A stretch of DNA of 64,000 nucleotides, from the NCBI GenBank assembly GCA_000442125.1, contig KE546973.1, positions 372,001-436,000 of the forward strand. Reading direction: 5' to 3'. Positions 22,136 to 33,476 of this stretch are shown piece by piece. The position numbers and the translations under genes were made by a program. Each line of letters starts with the position of its first letter. The stretch's first letter is position 1. This DNA comes from Opeltia flavorubescens (lineage: Eukaryota; Ascomycota; Lecanoromycetes; Teloschistales; Teloschistaceae). Below the pieces are notes generated by a model. That model saw only the letters and a list, made by a program, of their open reading frames with translations. It was not told where the DNA came from and did no database searches.

Positions 22136-23720
22136 ATGCAAGGTGTACAATCCGGTCTTCAGGGGCAGTCGAAGAGTATTTGCGTTATTGGAGCTGGAAT
22201 AAGCGGGCTTCGAGCCGCTGGTCTGCTTGCTGCTGCAGGCTTCGAGGTTACGATTCTTGAAGCCCGAGACCGTATTGGCGGTCGCATTCATCAAAGCTCT
22301 CGATTCGGCCTGCCAATCGATCTCGGCGCGAGCTGGATCCATGGAACGAAAGGTAACCCAGTTGTGCATCTCGCAGAAAAGGCCGGATCGACGGTTGTTG
22401 CCTGCGGCGCTGTTTCCTCAATCTGTGATTCGAATGGAGTTTGGCTCAGCAGGAAAACTGCTCGGAATTATTACGAAGAAGTATGGGAAATTCTAGAAAT
22501 GGCAATCGATAAGAGCCGTGATGAGACTGAGTTGCTCGCGGACTCTGCAAAGATGATAGATTTCTTCCATCAGGAGCTCGAGAGAAGACGCTCCCAAATT
22601 GAACAGCCAGAGGCATATAAGACCTTAATGTTGCAAATTGTCGAGATGTGGGGAGCTTTCATGGGTAACGAATGTGAAAATCAAAGTTTGAAGAACCTGT
22701 GGCTGGACGCTGGCTTAGAAGGAGGTATAGTCTGTCCCGTCGAATTGTTATTAATATGGGTACGATTGGTTAAAATATGATCCAGACAATCTGTTCGTTG
22801 CTCCCACTTACAAAGAGATCATAGCTGGCTTATGGTCCTCGGCGGCGGACAAAGTTGCCCTACGACTTGGCTGCGAGGTGATCAGGATAGCCAATCGCGG
22901 AATCGGTGGCGTTGTAATCGAAGCAGCTGATGGGTTCCTAGGTGATTTCGATCACATAATTGTCACAGCTCCACTGGGCTGGCTCAAACGTAACGGAAAG
23001 GTCTTTCAACCGCCATTAACGCCAAGGATAGAAACTGCGATCTGCGATCTCGGATATGGAAACCTCGACCGGGTGTTTGTCAAGTTTCCAGATGCATTCT
23101 GGAACGCCCAACTCTCGGAAACAAACGGCGTTTATGGACTCGCATGTGACAAGGTTCGGGACCTCGCATCCCCGATCGAATCTCTTTTTCTTCATCCCGA
23201 GTATGCAACAACTACCAATTCAGCCAAATGGCGGCAAGAAATCATCTCATTCTCTGGATTGCCTGAGCCATTTTCACAGCCTGTCATCATGTTTTTCGTA
23301 TATGGCCAATGGGGAAGGCATATTACTGGGCTTGTGCGAGGCATGGCACAGGACTCTCAAGAATACTACAGAATCCTTGAGGATAATTTCCGGCCGTACT
23401 ACTCCAAGCTTCCGAATTACAGCCCTGTCTCTCCAGAATGCAAGCCCTTGGAATTTATGTCGACGGACTGGCAATGTGACAAGTTTGCGGGTTATGGATC
23501 GTTTACTAGTTTGCCGATTGGATCTGGGAATTGCCTTCAGCACTTCGAGGCGTTGAGGATGGGTATGGGTGAAGATCGTGGCATCTGGTTTGCTGGTGAA
23601 CACACATCTCCGCCCGGTGGACTAGGTACTGTCACAGGCGCCTACTGGAGCGGAGAGGAGGTTGCGAGAAGAATCGCCCACTGCCACGACATCACGATGG
23701 ATACACAGCAGTCATCATAA
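22136..23720 (+). CDS. FAD-dependent amine oxidase (polyamine oxidase-like)
   Basis: Exons 22136-22724 and 22786-23720 give 507 residues. The dinucleotide-binding start ICVIGAGISGLRAAGLLAAA, then EARDRIGGRI and DLGASWIHG are textbook for flavin amine oxidases (polyamine oxidase, monoamine oxidase, LSD1 family). The C-terminal FAD-contacting motif is WFAGEHTSPPGGLGTVTGAY, followed by the GEEVARRI helix. The length fits polyamine oxidases (about 500) that oxidise spermine or spermidine to release hydrogen peroxide. There is no signal peptide, no C-terminal peroxisomal SKL (it ends TQQSS), and no SWIRM domain, arguing for a cytosolic enzyme and against a histone demethylase. The intron join GGA-G|AC-AAT restores DNLFVAPTYKEI. 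Confidence 0.88.
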
Positions 23721-24529
23721 ATATAAAGCTCCACTAGGCCTACGATCAAAACATGCGACAGACGGTTTTTCCATTCCCATGGAACATTTTGCTAGGTCCA
23801 ACTGAATCATATAAATAAGACCGACTTTATACATGCGAAACAAGCTACGCAATCCCTCAGTTCCGCGATATTATGCAAGGGATAGAATATGTCACTATAC
23901 AGATGTGTATGATGATTTTCTCGGAAGTAATTCATGTTTCATGACGCGCCATGGGCGATACTTGTCATGCCTTCTAATGTTGGCTGACAATGGAGAGCCT
24001 ATCAACATATTGCAAAAGTGGACTCCGAAAATATCGGGCGGCTAATCTACCGTGAGGCTGAAACACCACCAAAATGAAATCTAGAGTTCAGGTGTACCAA
24101 TCGATTGTCACCGCAAGAGCCCTCAATTGGCGTCAATCTGGCCCTCGACAACCCTTGCGCTTACCTACAGGAGCAGTGTTATTCTCTCAAAGCCTCTCTG
24201 AAAATTGCGTAACGTCCTCGAGTGTTCTCGCAGGATGTCCTGCAACATGAATGAGGGCAGTCTAGCCATCGTCATCCAAAAGCCTGGTAGAGAGCCTTTT
24301 GAAGGGCTGCGAGGTTCGTTCAGCAACAACACATATCTTCTAGAACACGTTAATGTGCATCACTAAACTGGCAAAGATGGTGTGGTGGGCGCTTCACATT
24401 ATGTTAGAACCCCTTTCGTCTCGTCAAATCTTGCATTAGCTTGCTTGTCATGCTTTCCCTATATCTAAATCTTGATTACTTTGTTCATAATGTTGTTCGT
24501 CGCTTTGGCCTCTCGCTCAATCTTCAATC
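23721..24529. other. Intergenic upstream of the ankyrin gene
   Basis: Tandem plus-strand genes flank this 0.8 kb. It should hold the amine oxidase terminator and the ankyrin gene promoter. A 70-residue frame at 23833-24045 has no features. Confidence 0.45.
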
Positions 24530-26701
24530 ATGGATCCTTTTTCGATAACAGCCGGCGTTGTGGGCATGTTAGGATGCGTCACCAAGTTGAGCTGCACCAT
24601 AAACGGATTTAGGCACGATTACAAAGTCGCGGACGAAGACTTGGAAATTGCTCGGCAGCATGCGCTACTTTTGCAGGAGGAAATCAGAGCATTGGAGTCA
24701 GCAAAGGCATCAAAATATTCCCAGCAGAATAAATCAGTTCGAGATCTCCATGGTTCCAGTTACACCGACGATAATACCACCCCAGTGATGGAAGAGGCTT
24801 CGTTTACAAAGGCAATATCAACCGCTCATGAGCTCCTTTCCACCATAGAGTCGTGTTTTCCCCTGCGTTCTGAGCCGCATACCTGGAGAAGTAAAGTGCG
24901 ATGGGTGATGAAGGACAAAGTTGTCCTTGCACAGCTAAAAGAACGACTCAAGTCCACAGAAAGCACGCTACAAGGCATTGCGACAATGGAGCAACTGTGA
25001 GTTTGACAGCATGTTTAAATCTGGCGCGAGACTATACTCGTACTTGTAACGGCTAAGTGTATTGATTATAGACGAGTCAGCAACATGATCTACGGCGTCC
25101 TTCTTCAGCAGCAGTCCACTCTGGATAAACTTGGAAGGGGCGAAATCACAGCCAAGAGCGTGATCAACATGGCAGTGGTCAATCAGAGCAGCCCTCAATC
25201 CTTGCGGTCAGAATCCGATTCTCAGCTCGCCATCACAAAGCCAACAAGGAAGCGGTCAACGCAATGGATGACTAGACGAGCAAAATTGTTGCCATCGATA
25301 CTTGACTTTGGTCGACAGGGCTTCTCAGCACAGCTAGTGGCATCTGCCAAAGACAGAAACCACAGCTATCAAATCAGTGTCGATGTACCGCTTTTCGGAA
25401 AAATGTACTCGATTGAACTACAGATGTCTTATCCGGCTTTTACTTTTGATTGCATGTTACATGTTCGCAACATTGTACCGAGTGATTGTGCGATGGCCGT
25501 TGCTTGCAAAACAGGCGATTTCGATAATGCTCGTAAAATTTTGGCAAGTGGTGCCGCACATGGGAATGATATTACAGAGGCGGGTTTGCCAATGCTCGAC
25601 GTAAGAGAATTTCCACGATCTCTCAGTACTTCTGTGCTGATGATTCGGGCAGCTTGCAATCGAGAACGGGTCTGCGAGGCTCGTCCGCTTGCTCCTTGAG
25701 TATGGAGCTCAGCCAGATATGGGTTACGGGGAGCACAACATGTAAGTAAAGTTTCGTGTAGCCGGAGAGGTTGCTCACGGCGTCACAGGACGGCTTTGCA
25801 ATCTTCCTTCCTCCGAGGACAATTCAACATCGCCAGACTTCTACTAACCAGAGGGGCGGATATTGAACGTGTCGACAGCGACGGATACTCGGTACTCTCT
25901 TATCTATGGGTTGTGGATAAACCCTCGGAGAAGTCAGTGGATTTCATGCGACTCTGTCTTGCGAACGGATTCTCCGAAGTCAACGCCTGCGATAGCAGGG
26001 GATGGTCCGCTTTCCAGCGTGCGGCTGCCATTGGCACATCAGAAGATGTCGACGCATTCCTACGACTCGGAGCATCGCTTGATTTGCGAGCAGATTGGTA
26101 TGGCTGGACAGCTCTGTTCTTCGCGGCGTCGCACGACAATGTCGAGACATTTCAGACGATCGTTCGTCATTCGCCTCCCAATGTCTACGAATCTCTGGAC
26201 GGTGACGGCTGGACCCTTTTGCATTGCTGTATCTATTTCGGCGCTCCTTGTGTTATGAGGCTGGTCTTGCTGAATGGCATAGACGTAAATCAGCTGACAC
26301 ATCCGGCGCCATTACCCGAAGATCCAGAAATGTCTTACAGGGAGCTGACTCCTTCAGATATTGCTGTTTATATCGGACCCAACCGAGTCCAGATGTTCAT
26401 GGAAGCCCTTGCTGAAACTGGCCGAGATGTGGATCTGGAAGGTAACGAAGATATATATTGGGATGTAGCTCCCAACGGAGTGCACGAGAACAGCGAGGGA
26501 ACGATAGATTCTCGCCCCGTCTATGGTGCGGAGGATGTCGATGATGACAGGTGGACGCTTTTACACTGGGCCTCGTACAACGGGTCGACTAAAGTGAAAA
26601 AACTACTTCTCCTAAAAGGTGTGGACTCTGAACACATGGATGCCGTTTCGCTGGAGGAAAACCCGACATTGCTTAGGACGAGCCCTTTCGATGGCCATTG
26701 A
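24530..26701 (+). CDS. Fungal ankyrin-repeat protein with N-terminal helical domain
   Basis: Four exons (24530-24996, 25072-25600, 25653-25741, 25789-26701) give 665 residues. It opens MDPFSITAGVVGMLGCVTKL, the hallmark of the fungal N-terminal helical domain that caps many Pezizomycotina STAND, kinase and ankyrin proteins, and which is thought to mediate assembly. A middle domain (about 200-300) with SYQISVDVPLFGKMYSIEL is also common in this group. Ankyrin repeats run from about 315 to the end (DFDNARKILASGAAHG, ARLLLTRGADIE, VDAFLRLGASLDL, TLLHWASYNGSTKVKKLL). No NACHT or kinase domain separates them. Such proteins belong to the highly variable repertoire linked to non-self recognition, but a role here is inference. 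The last repeat region stops in ordinary sequence without a C-terminal domain. Confidence 0.82.
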
Positions 26702-27663
26702 TTTTCTGGACTGAAGAACATTGGATAGAAGATTGCTTAAAACAGGCTACCAAAGATCACGCTTGTTCCTACCACCATCGCGATTGCTGAGCTTAATAGC
26801 TTAGGCTGGACGAGCGTTCACTATGGTTCCTTGGCCATTGATCCAAAGGAACACGGGGTACCGAAGCTCCAGCTCCTGAGATGAATGCCATGCGAAGCAG
26901 GGAAGGGATAAAGACCAAAGACCAGGGATGTACCAGAAACCGGCACCAGCCTGCATTTACCACGCTCCTCCGACGTATCATCGCCATACGCTATGTAGGG
27001 GGTTTCTGAGGCCGGAAGGGATACCAAGTCCATGTAACCTTTCATGCACTGGCTCAGTCCAAATCCGCTACAAAAGAACCCTAAAAAACCACCGGCTCTA
27101 TGGAAGCAATTTTGTACCAGGAAAGAACTGCATTCATCGCCCAGATAAAACGCAAGCACGAAAGCGTAACAAGCTTCCTCGTCCGAAAAGCCGGAAAGAT
27201 TTGGAGGCATTGTCGACTTCTTTGAATATGCCATTGAGCATTATAAAGCACCACAGGCATGTCCACGCAATAATCCTTATGCACCATTTATCTTCTCTCT
27301 TAAGCAAGGTGGAATGGGAGAAATTGAATGATCTAAGTCCCAATGAAGATTGCTTCCTCGAAACAGAAGAAATTCAAGAAATACATCTTGGGTTGGGAAT
27401 CTGTGATGACGGCTAAGTGCCTCGGACGATTTGTCTCTAAATTCGGGAATTGGCATGGACTAATGACTGAGCATAATCAAATGAAAGGCACTGATGCATG
27501 AAGGGCTCAATAAATGTAGGAAAGAATCCAACATCATGGATGAAAAACATCTCTACGATTCTATCTTCCCAGAAGAAAATTCTTCCAAGGCTATGTCCCC
27601 TGCTCCTTACCATTCGATATCTTTAGCCTCGACCAATAGACATCTTGCATCAACCCTATCCCG
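26702..27663. other. Intergenic with overlapping antisense open frames
   Basis: About 0.96 kb lies between convergent genes. A minus-strand frame (26821-27234, 137 aa) and a plus-strand frame (26928-27416, 162 aa) overlap almost completely; neither shows a known domain. One or both are probably chance. Confidence 0.4.
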
Positions 27664-29637
27664 CTACGCCCTTCCTTTCCCCCTCCACTCATCTACCACA
27701 CCCTTATACTCCGCCCTCATATACGCCCCACCGAAAACCTCCCCGACCCACCCCCATCCCTTCCGCCAGCTCCTCAGTCCCAAATCCCGCATGAGTAAAT
27801 CCCAATACGGCACCCCATCAAACACATAATCCGGGAACCGAGCCCCATACCCCATGGGAAACCTCCACCTTCCAAAACGGCTCAGGAGAGCGGAGTCGTA
27901 GAGCCATGCGTTACTTGTGGAGGAAGAACCACTTGCTGGATCTTTGACATCCTTCTCAACGGGCGAATGTTGTTGGGGAGACGGTGACCGATAACTCAGC
28001 GGAGCCAGGGCACTCAACTTATCATTGAGATAAGCATACGCCCACAGCGCGCTCAATTCACTCCTCACCACCGTCTGCAGACTCGACATCATACCCAGAA
28101 ACACAAGATCCCTCCTGGGATTCGCTGGAGGTGCGATACCCCTAAAAAGCCGCCAGGGTGTCAATTCTTCCTTTCTCTGCTTCTCAGGCTCGGAGTAGGG
28201 TTTCTCGTCTACGATTTCCTCTGTGGCAGAAGGGTCCTTTGGTTTCGGAATTACTCGTGCATCGTCGTGGATTCCAGGGCCGTGAGCGAGCATAGGGAAA
28301 CGCTCTAGGATTTCCTCATCCGCTTGCGCTTCCAGACTGCTCCATTGTGCTGTTTGCGCAGGCGTGTAATCCGCAGAGGGGATCCCTAAGTCCGCGTGTT
28401 CGGTCTTTGGTAAGAAATCGATGCCGCTGTCCCATCTCCAGCCCTTACTACAAATCAAGGCATCCACGTCCAATCTGTCACTTTTCTCTACTAAACCAGC
28501 AGTCTTGAAGATAACATTCTTCCCATCCAAACGATCAATATCCCTCTTCACAATCTTCACAGTCCCATCTTGAACAAACTTGTGGATATCCGTATCATAG
28601 TTCAAGATGCTGAAACTGGTTCCATACCACATCGCCCCTTCCTTCGGCACCAGCTTCTCTACTTCTGGCCCTTTATCCCGTAGTCCGGTCTGCGCGAGGA
28701 TATCCCCACCAAGTTTATTCCAGAAGGCACCCACAATCCACTGACCAATACTCGTTTGATGCAAAAGGCGGCGTATGGGCCCAAACCCATCGTTATCACC
28801 CCAAATACACGGCGAGAGCCAGGTGAAAGGGCGTATTGTGACAAGCTCTTCAATCCAAGCTCTGATAGGCCCCAGATATATATGCGATTTCGTCATCCAT
28901 ACTGGTCCATGACCTGACTCTCTGAGGATCCAAGTGACTTGTATGGAACGGGTGGCGAATGCGTAGACGGCGTCGTAGGCGGATTTGGCACTACCGTAGA
29001 CAGCGATGTGCTTGATGTTTGGGTCTTCAAGGAGGCGGGAGGCACCGCGGCGGAAATCGCCGAAAGCCAAGAGAGGAGGTGAAAAAGATGCGGTGCCCGA
29101 TATCGAGATGGGCATGGGGGTTGACGTAAGGCCTGTGGCTACTATGAGCTTGCTTGTTGCGATCGTTGTGGTGACTTCCTTTTGGGACTTTTCAGAGTCG
29201 TTGACGTCGTGATTTCCAGCATCATCGGTGGTCCGAACGACGGTTAATTCCCAGCCTCCACCATGTCCCGGGAGATGTTCGGCGGTAACGACTTTGTGCC
29301 CAAACCGCACCCTTCTGAGGAGATCGAAATGTTGCGCATACTTGTGGAAGTACTCGTGGGCAGCTTCACCGGGTATATGCTCCCCATGCCGCATCTTTCC
29401 AGGACAGACATCCAGGAAATTGAAGTCGGTGAACTCGAAGGTGCCCAGCTGATTGTTGGCTTTGAGATCCGGATAGATGTTTTCCTTCGCCCAGACGCCG
29501 CCAACGGATTGATTGGAGTCAATGATAAGTAGGTTGACTTTAGGAGACAACTGGAGGAAAGTCTTCGCTGCGACGAGGCCTTGAGGTCCTGCACCAACGA
29601 CAACGACATCGAACTCGGCTGTTTTGAGGTCCGACAT
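27664..29637 (-). CDS. FAD-dependent monooxygenase (FMO-like)
   Basis: A single exon encodes 657 residues. It opens with an FAD Rossmann fold, FDVVVVGAGPQGLVAAKTFL, followed by the second FAD contact GGVWAKENIYPDLKANN, typical of flavin-containing monooxygenases and related fungal N- or S-oxidases. The NADP-binding site appears as HIAVYGSAKSAYDAV near residue 210, a GxGxSA-type variant whose first Gly pair is shortened to YGSAKSA. The protein is longer than classical FMOs (about 500), with a Pro/Ser-rich insert near 540-590 and a C-terminal FPMGYGARFPDYVFDG segment. The substrate is unknown; relatives occur both as detoxifiers and in secondary metabolism. No biosynthetic core gene is nearby. 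Confidence 0.85.
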   Translation of the reverse strand: MSDLKTAEFDVVVVGAGPQGLVAAKTFLQLSPKVNLLIIDSNQSVGGVWAKENIYPDLKANNQLGTFEFTDFNFLDVCPGKMRHGEHIPGEAAHEYFHKYAQHFDLLRRVRFGHKVVTAEHLPGHGGGWELTVVRTTDDAGNHDVNDSEKSQKEVTTTIATSKLIVATGLTSTPMPISISGTASFSPPLLAFGDFRRGASRLLEDPNIKHIAVYGSAKSAYDAVYAFATRSIQVTWILRESGHGPVWMTKSHIYLGPIRAWIEELVTIRPFTWLSPCIWGDNDGFGPIRRLLHQTSIGQWIVGAFWNKLGGDILAQTGLRDKGPEVEKLVPKEGAMWYGTSFSILNYDTDIHKFVQDGTVKIVKRDIDRLDGKNVIFKTAGLVEKSDRLDVDALICSKGWRWDSGIDFLPKTEHADLGIPSADYTPAQTAQWSSLEAQADEEILERFPMLAHGPGIHDDARVIPKPKDPSATEEIVDEKPYSEPEKQRKEELTPWRLFRGIAPPANPRRDLVFLGMMSSLQTVVRSELSALWAYAYLNDKLSALAPLSYRSPSPQQHSPVEKDVKDPASGSSSTSNAWLYDSALLSRFGRWRFPMGYGARFPDYVFDGVPYWDLLMRDLGLRSWRKGWGWVGEVFGGAYMRAEYKGVVDEWRGKGRA

Positions 29638-30607
29638 TATGAGAATTTATAAGCTCTATTATGATCGCTGTTCTTCGTTGGACCGGCTCGTTGAGGGTTC
29701 CTCTGGTGAGTAAAAGTTGTGGCCATGTCCCACCAGAATGAAAGGTTGTTATAGTTATCAGCTCGCATATGCGTTGCAGAAGCGGGCTGCTTTAGGCTAG
29801 ATTTCTCATGCACCTGTATGCATGGGTCTGAAGCAGCAGAAGAACCGTATCTGCGGGGAAATGGCATTGCCGATGCCAATTGCATGCACCACAATGTGTT
29901 ATGTAGCAACCGAGACCGAGATGCATGCAGTTATGTGGCCCATGAGAGCCACTTAGGCATACATGATGGACAACATACTCAAGTGGTACACCCTCTCAAC
30001 ACGCCACCAAGACTGGTATGCGCAAAGCGAGATCGCGACTGATGAGTTTTGAACCGTCATACCGAACGTTTCCTTTGTGCGCTCATGCCATCAGATACGA
30101 GAAAGTGCCAATGAAAGAGCAGTTGACTCACCCATCTCATGGATATGGGCGGTGAGACTCAAATCCTACAGGAAGCTCCTAGACTCTAGGATCGCGTGCT
30201 TCTCAAAGGTGTCATGACTGACAAATGAACATTCATTACTCGTCTGGCAACAGAATGAAACGCTGAAGTCCATATTACAGCACCGAGAGACATGCAATGC
30301 AGAGTACTTACAGATTAAGTGCGCCGTTACATCAAAGACCTCAAAATGATAGGAAAGACAATTATTTTAGAAGTGCGATAAGTGTTCATGAATTGGTAGA
30401 TAAGAAGGAATGGAGTAGTGAGAAGACGATTACATCATAACTCTACAAATTGAAATCTCATCATGGACCAGTCCCAAGACCAATGTAATGACGCTTGGGA
30501 GGCATAGATATTTTAGAGTACAGATACATTCGTACATTGAAAGTAATTGGTCGCGTAAAAGGCCTTCGATTCCGCTGATGGTAGAACGTGAAGGAAATTT
30601 GCCGTGA
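29638..30607. other. Upstream region of the FMO-like gene
   Basis: Both flanking genes are on the minus strand. This holds the FMO-like promoter and the FSH1 hydrolase 5' to 3' spacing. Short frames at 29637-30042 have no features. Confidence 0.45.
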
Positions 30608-31396
30608 CTATCTGACCTGAACGGAGATTTCCGTTACCTCGACCTGCTCCAGTCCTTTCTCTATGAGTTCTATACCCTCATCGTCCAACTTCCGTTGATA
30701 ATCACCATGCAGCCGTACAATTCTATCTGCAAGCCGCTGGGTATCCATCGGTCTCACCGGAAGTTGATGTCCCGTATTGAATTCCATAACCGACGCACTC
30801 GAAGGTTCCGAACATTGTACCAAAAGCTTGCTCTTCCACAAGAACGGGTCTTTCTCACCCATGACATGAATAGTGGGGATCCGCAGAATACGGTCATGCT
30901 TCTCCTCCCAATCCTGGCCCTCGAAGAGTGCAGTCGGAGTGATGGGAAAGAGAGTCGATGCTAAGCCGAGTGGAGGATAGGTGCCGCAGATGAAAACTCC
31001 GAATCCGAACTCATTGAACGCTTCTGGATGCTTCTCTTGTTTTTCGTGTAGGAGGCCGAGGGCAAGTCGAGCACCTTGAGAGAAACCGAGAATGCCGACG
31101 AAGTTTCCTCCATCTTCTGCCATTGCTTTTCGCAGCAGTGGCCTAACTTTTCCTTTGTCATCGCCGTCTGCATCGATCCACCGCCTGTAGGGATCCATGC
31201 CTTCGAAGAAGGGTATCACACCAGGACCAGCTGGGCACTCGAAGGGGCCATCGACGAACACGAATCGAAACCGATCCGCTAGAGCCTTCTGGAGACGGCG
31301 GGTTTGAATCGAGAAGATGTAGGCCGACGTGCCACCTCCATGGAGGCACAACAGACAGGGTAGATCTGATTTCGGTACTATGGTTTGGATTGCCAT
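30608..31396 (-). CDS. FSH1-family serine hydrolase
   Basis: A single exon encodes 262 residues, the normal size for this alpha/beta hydrolase family (yeast Fsh1-3, human OVCA2, and thioesterases such as LovG). LPCLLCLHGGGTSAYIF forms the oxyanion strand, FVDGPFECPAGPGV is the family-specific loop, and GILGFSQGA carries the nucleophile Ser106. The acid is likely Asp in VMGEKDPF and the base His in FNTGHQLP. The enzyme is probably a cytosolic esterase or thioesterase with unknown substrate. It neighbours the FMO-like gene on the same strand, an arrangement seen in some metabolite clusters, but no synthase gene is present. Confidence 0.9.
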   Translation of the reverse strand: MAIQTIVPKSDLPCLLCLHGGGTSAYIFSIQTRRLQKALADRFRFVFVDGPFECPAGPGVIPFFEGMDPYRRWIDADGDDKGKVRPLLRKAMAEDGGNFVGILGFSQGARLALGLLHEKQEKHPEAFNEFGFGVFICGTYPPLGLASTLFPITPTALFEGQDWEEKHDRILRIPTIHVMGEKDPFLWKSKLLVQCSEPSSASVMEFNTGHQLPVRPMDTQRLADRIVRLHGDYQRKLDDEGIELIEKGLEQVEVTEISVQVR

Positions 31397-31964
31397 TTTG
31401 ACTCAAGCTCGATGGCGCTTTCTCGAGATTTTTGAGGTTCTATGGTGAATGGAAAGACCGACTGGTTGAACCAGCTGTCCTTGACCTGAGAGTTCAGGGA
31501 GGTTGTTGGGCGGTGGTGGAAAGGTCTTGAAACAGTCTTGAACAAGGATCGAAACAGAGCCATGGTGAATGTTGTTGTGAAAAGGGACTTGGAGAGCTTA
31601 TCATGGTGACGGGATAAGAGCTGAAGACTCTGTACTTTTCGGCGTATGGGTTGTTGCAGAGCGGAAGTCCGGTGTCCGAAAGAGTTGCAAAAGAATCCCT
31701 GACCAAAGGATTTTCCGGTACGCCAAGCCATTTTCGGCTATCGCACTCGGTCGTCATTAAGCACCGAATCTCACATCATCCTGCATATCATTTAAGTGTG
31801 CATCGAGCGTGAGATTAGGTTGTTCATATCGTTTCAGCAACCATTACTCATACAGTCGTCCACTGCAATCACCGTTTCGATTAGGGTGCCCATAGTCAAC
31901 ACCGCGGGTATCACGGATACACCTCCTAAGAGCCGTAATCTGAATAGCAAGTCGAGCATGTATC
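31397..31964. other. Intergenic, FSH1 upstream and allantoicase downstream
   Basis: Tandem minus-strand genes flank it. A minus-strand frame at 31378-31731 looks basic and mitochondrial-like (FRSLFKTVSRPFHH) but overlaps the FSH1 start in another frame; I do not call it. Confidence 0.4.
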
Positions 31965-33139
31965 CTACTGCGCCCTTGTCCCAAAGACTCTGAAACGCTT
32001 GACCCCCCCATCCGGTACTATGGTCAGCTTTAAATGGCTGTACACAGCGCCCTCCACACTCTTCAAATCCGAATTAGCATATTCATGCTCCTTATCCGGG
32101 CCCAGCTCCTGTAACCCAATAACCTCCACCCACCGCTGATCATCGGCTTTCGGTTTCTCTGGCTCCTGCCCACAATCAATGGCATCAACTTTCATCGCTC
32201 TCGGGAAGTTCCCCCTATAGAAAGCCGTATCGACAAGCACCCGATCAACCTTCCCCCTAGCCCCCAACTTTACAATCACCCAATCCACATGTCCCTTCCC
32301 CCGACTCCTCCTCGTCTCCCACCCATCCCCCATATCCACCCCCCTACCCGGAAGCAGCAGATTACTCGCCCTAGAACCAAAATGCTCCTCACTCATCCCC
32401 ACCACCAATCCACCCATAACCGCCGCACTCAACTCCACCTCCTGCCCCTCTTCCGCCGCCGGAAATATCGGCACCACCCTGCCGAATAACCGGAACCTCG
32501 CAATCCCTCCGTCGGGAAACATGCACAGTCTCACATGCGTAACTTCCCTCCCATCCTTATCATCTTCAATCTTCCACCCCTGCCTCCTACTAGCCCCACA
32601 AGCTCTCCACCCCAGCACTTCCCTCCACCCCGCGTAATCCTTCTCTACAACCTTCGCATCCGCATCCTCACCGACCTCAAAGCATCCGTGCACCTCCACA
32701 CCCTCGGCATGATTCCCGTCAAAGAACGCTGTATCGATTTCCACGCCAGCGACTCTTCCACTCGCAACACCGAGTTTTATAACCACCCAGTCGTAAGGAG
32801 CGGGGTTGTGTCGTCGCGTTTCCCAGCCATCGTACCAAGCGCCTGTGGGAACGAAGACGCCAGGGCGGCGGATGGGCGGTTTCGGGTTTGTGAGGTTGGA
32901 GGCAGGGGCGAACCATTCGTCGGAGGTGGCGAGGATAGAGGAGTGGAGGGCGGAGGATATAAGATCTATGAGGATGATGAGATGACGGCGTGTTACGGAC
33001 TTTGGGACTCAATTGGGTATTTACCAATGCATGTGGATTTGAAAGTGGAGTCGATGAGGTCGGCGGGGACGTAGTCTGATGGCGTGGGCGGCGATTGGGT
33101 GTCTTGTATTACTTCTGGAGAGAGAATTTGGACTTCCAT
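31965..33139 (-). CDS. Allantoicase
   Basis: Exons 33139-33025 and 32965-31965 give 371 residues. An ATG at 33247 would lengthen the N-terminus by 36. The enzyme splits allantoate into ureidoglycolate and urea in purine degradation. The family's two similar halves are clear: first SDEWFAPASNL, GAWYDGWETRRHNP, YDWVVIKLGV; second SEEHFGSRASNLL, GDGWETRRSRGKGHVDWV. Both halves end with the same pattern of TIVPDGGVKRFRVFG and MFPDGGIARFRLFG. Fungal orthologues are DAL2 (yeast), alc-1 (Neurospora) and alX (Aspergillus), induced by purine intermediates and repressed by good nitrogen sources. I looked for GATA-factor sites (HGATAR) in the 340 bp upstream and saw none. Confidence 0.93.
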
Positions 33140-33476
33140 TCTGTTGTCTTGCAGGTCAAGTTGCACAGCAGCGGATCGTTGCGTTGTGGACAGGAAGGAA
33201 AAGTTTCTGTGGAGGGGTTGCGGGGTCGCTACATAACCGCTCCGCAAGTGGCTCCGTAATGCGGAGGAGACTGGTACCCCCTGTCCAGGTACATATCTCC
33301 ATCATTCGCGCGGGACGAACACATCGCGAGAAAAATTTCCTTGTTATAAAGATATTGGCATGCCGAATACACAGCGGGTGGACTCGTGAGATTCCGCCAT
33401 ATGCATGCCTACCAATGGCTCTGCATGCATAAAAGTATAACCTCCATAAGATGTCGTAACGCCGCCATATAACATA
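33140..33476. other. Short allantoicase promoter region
   Basis: It lies between the allantoicase start and the 3' end of the ankyrin-DIL gene. No GATA-type HGATAR motif was found by eye. No gene seen. Confidence 0.45.

Noticed and set aside
31378-31731. Minus-strand frame with a mitochondrial-presequence look upstream of the FSH1 hydrolase
   Set aside because: It overlaps the FSH1 start in another frame, has no domain and no splice signals linking it to the hydrolase.
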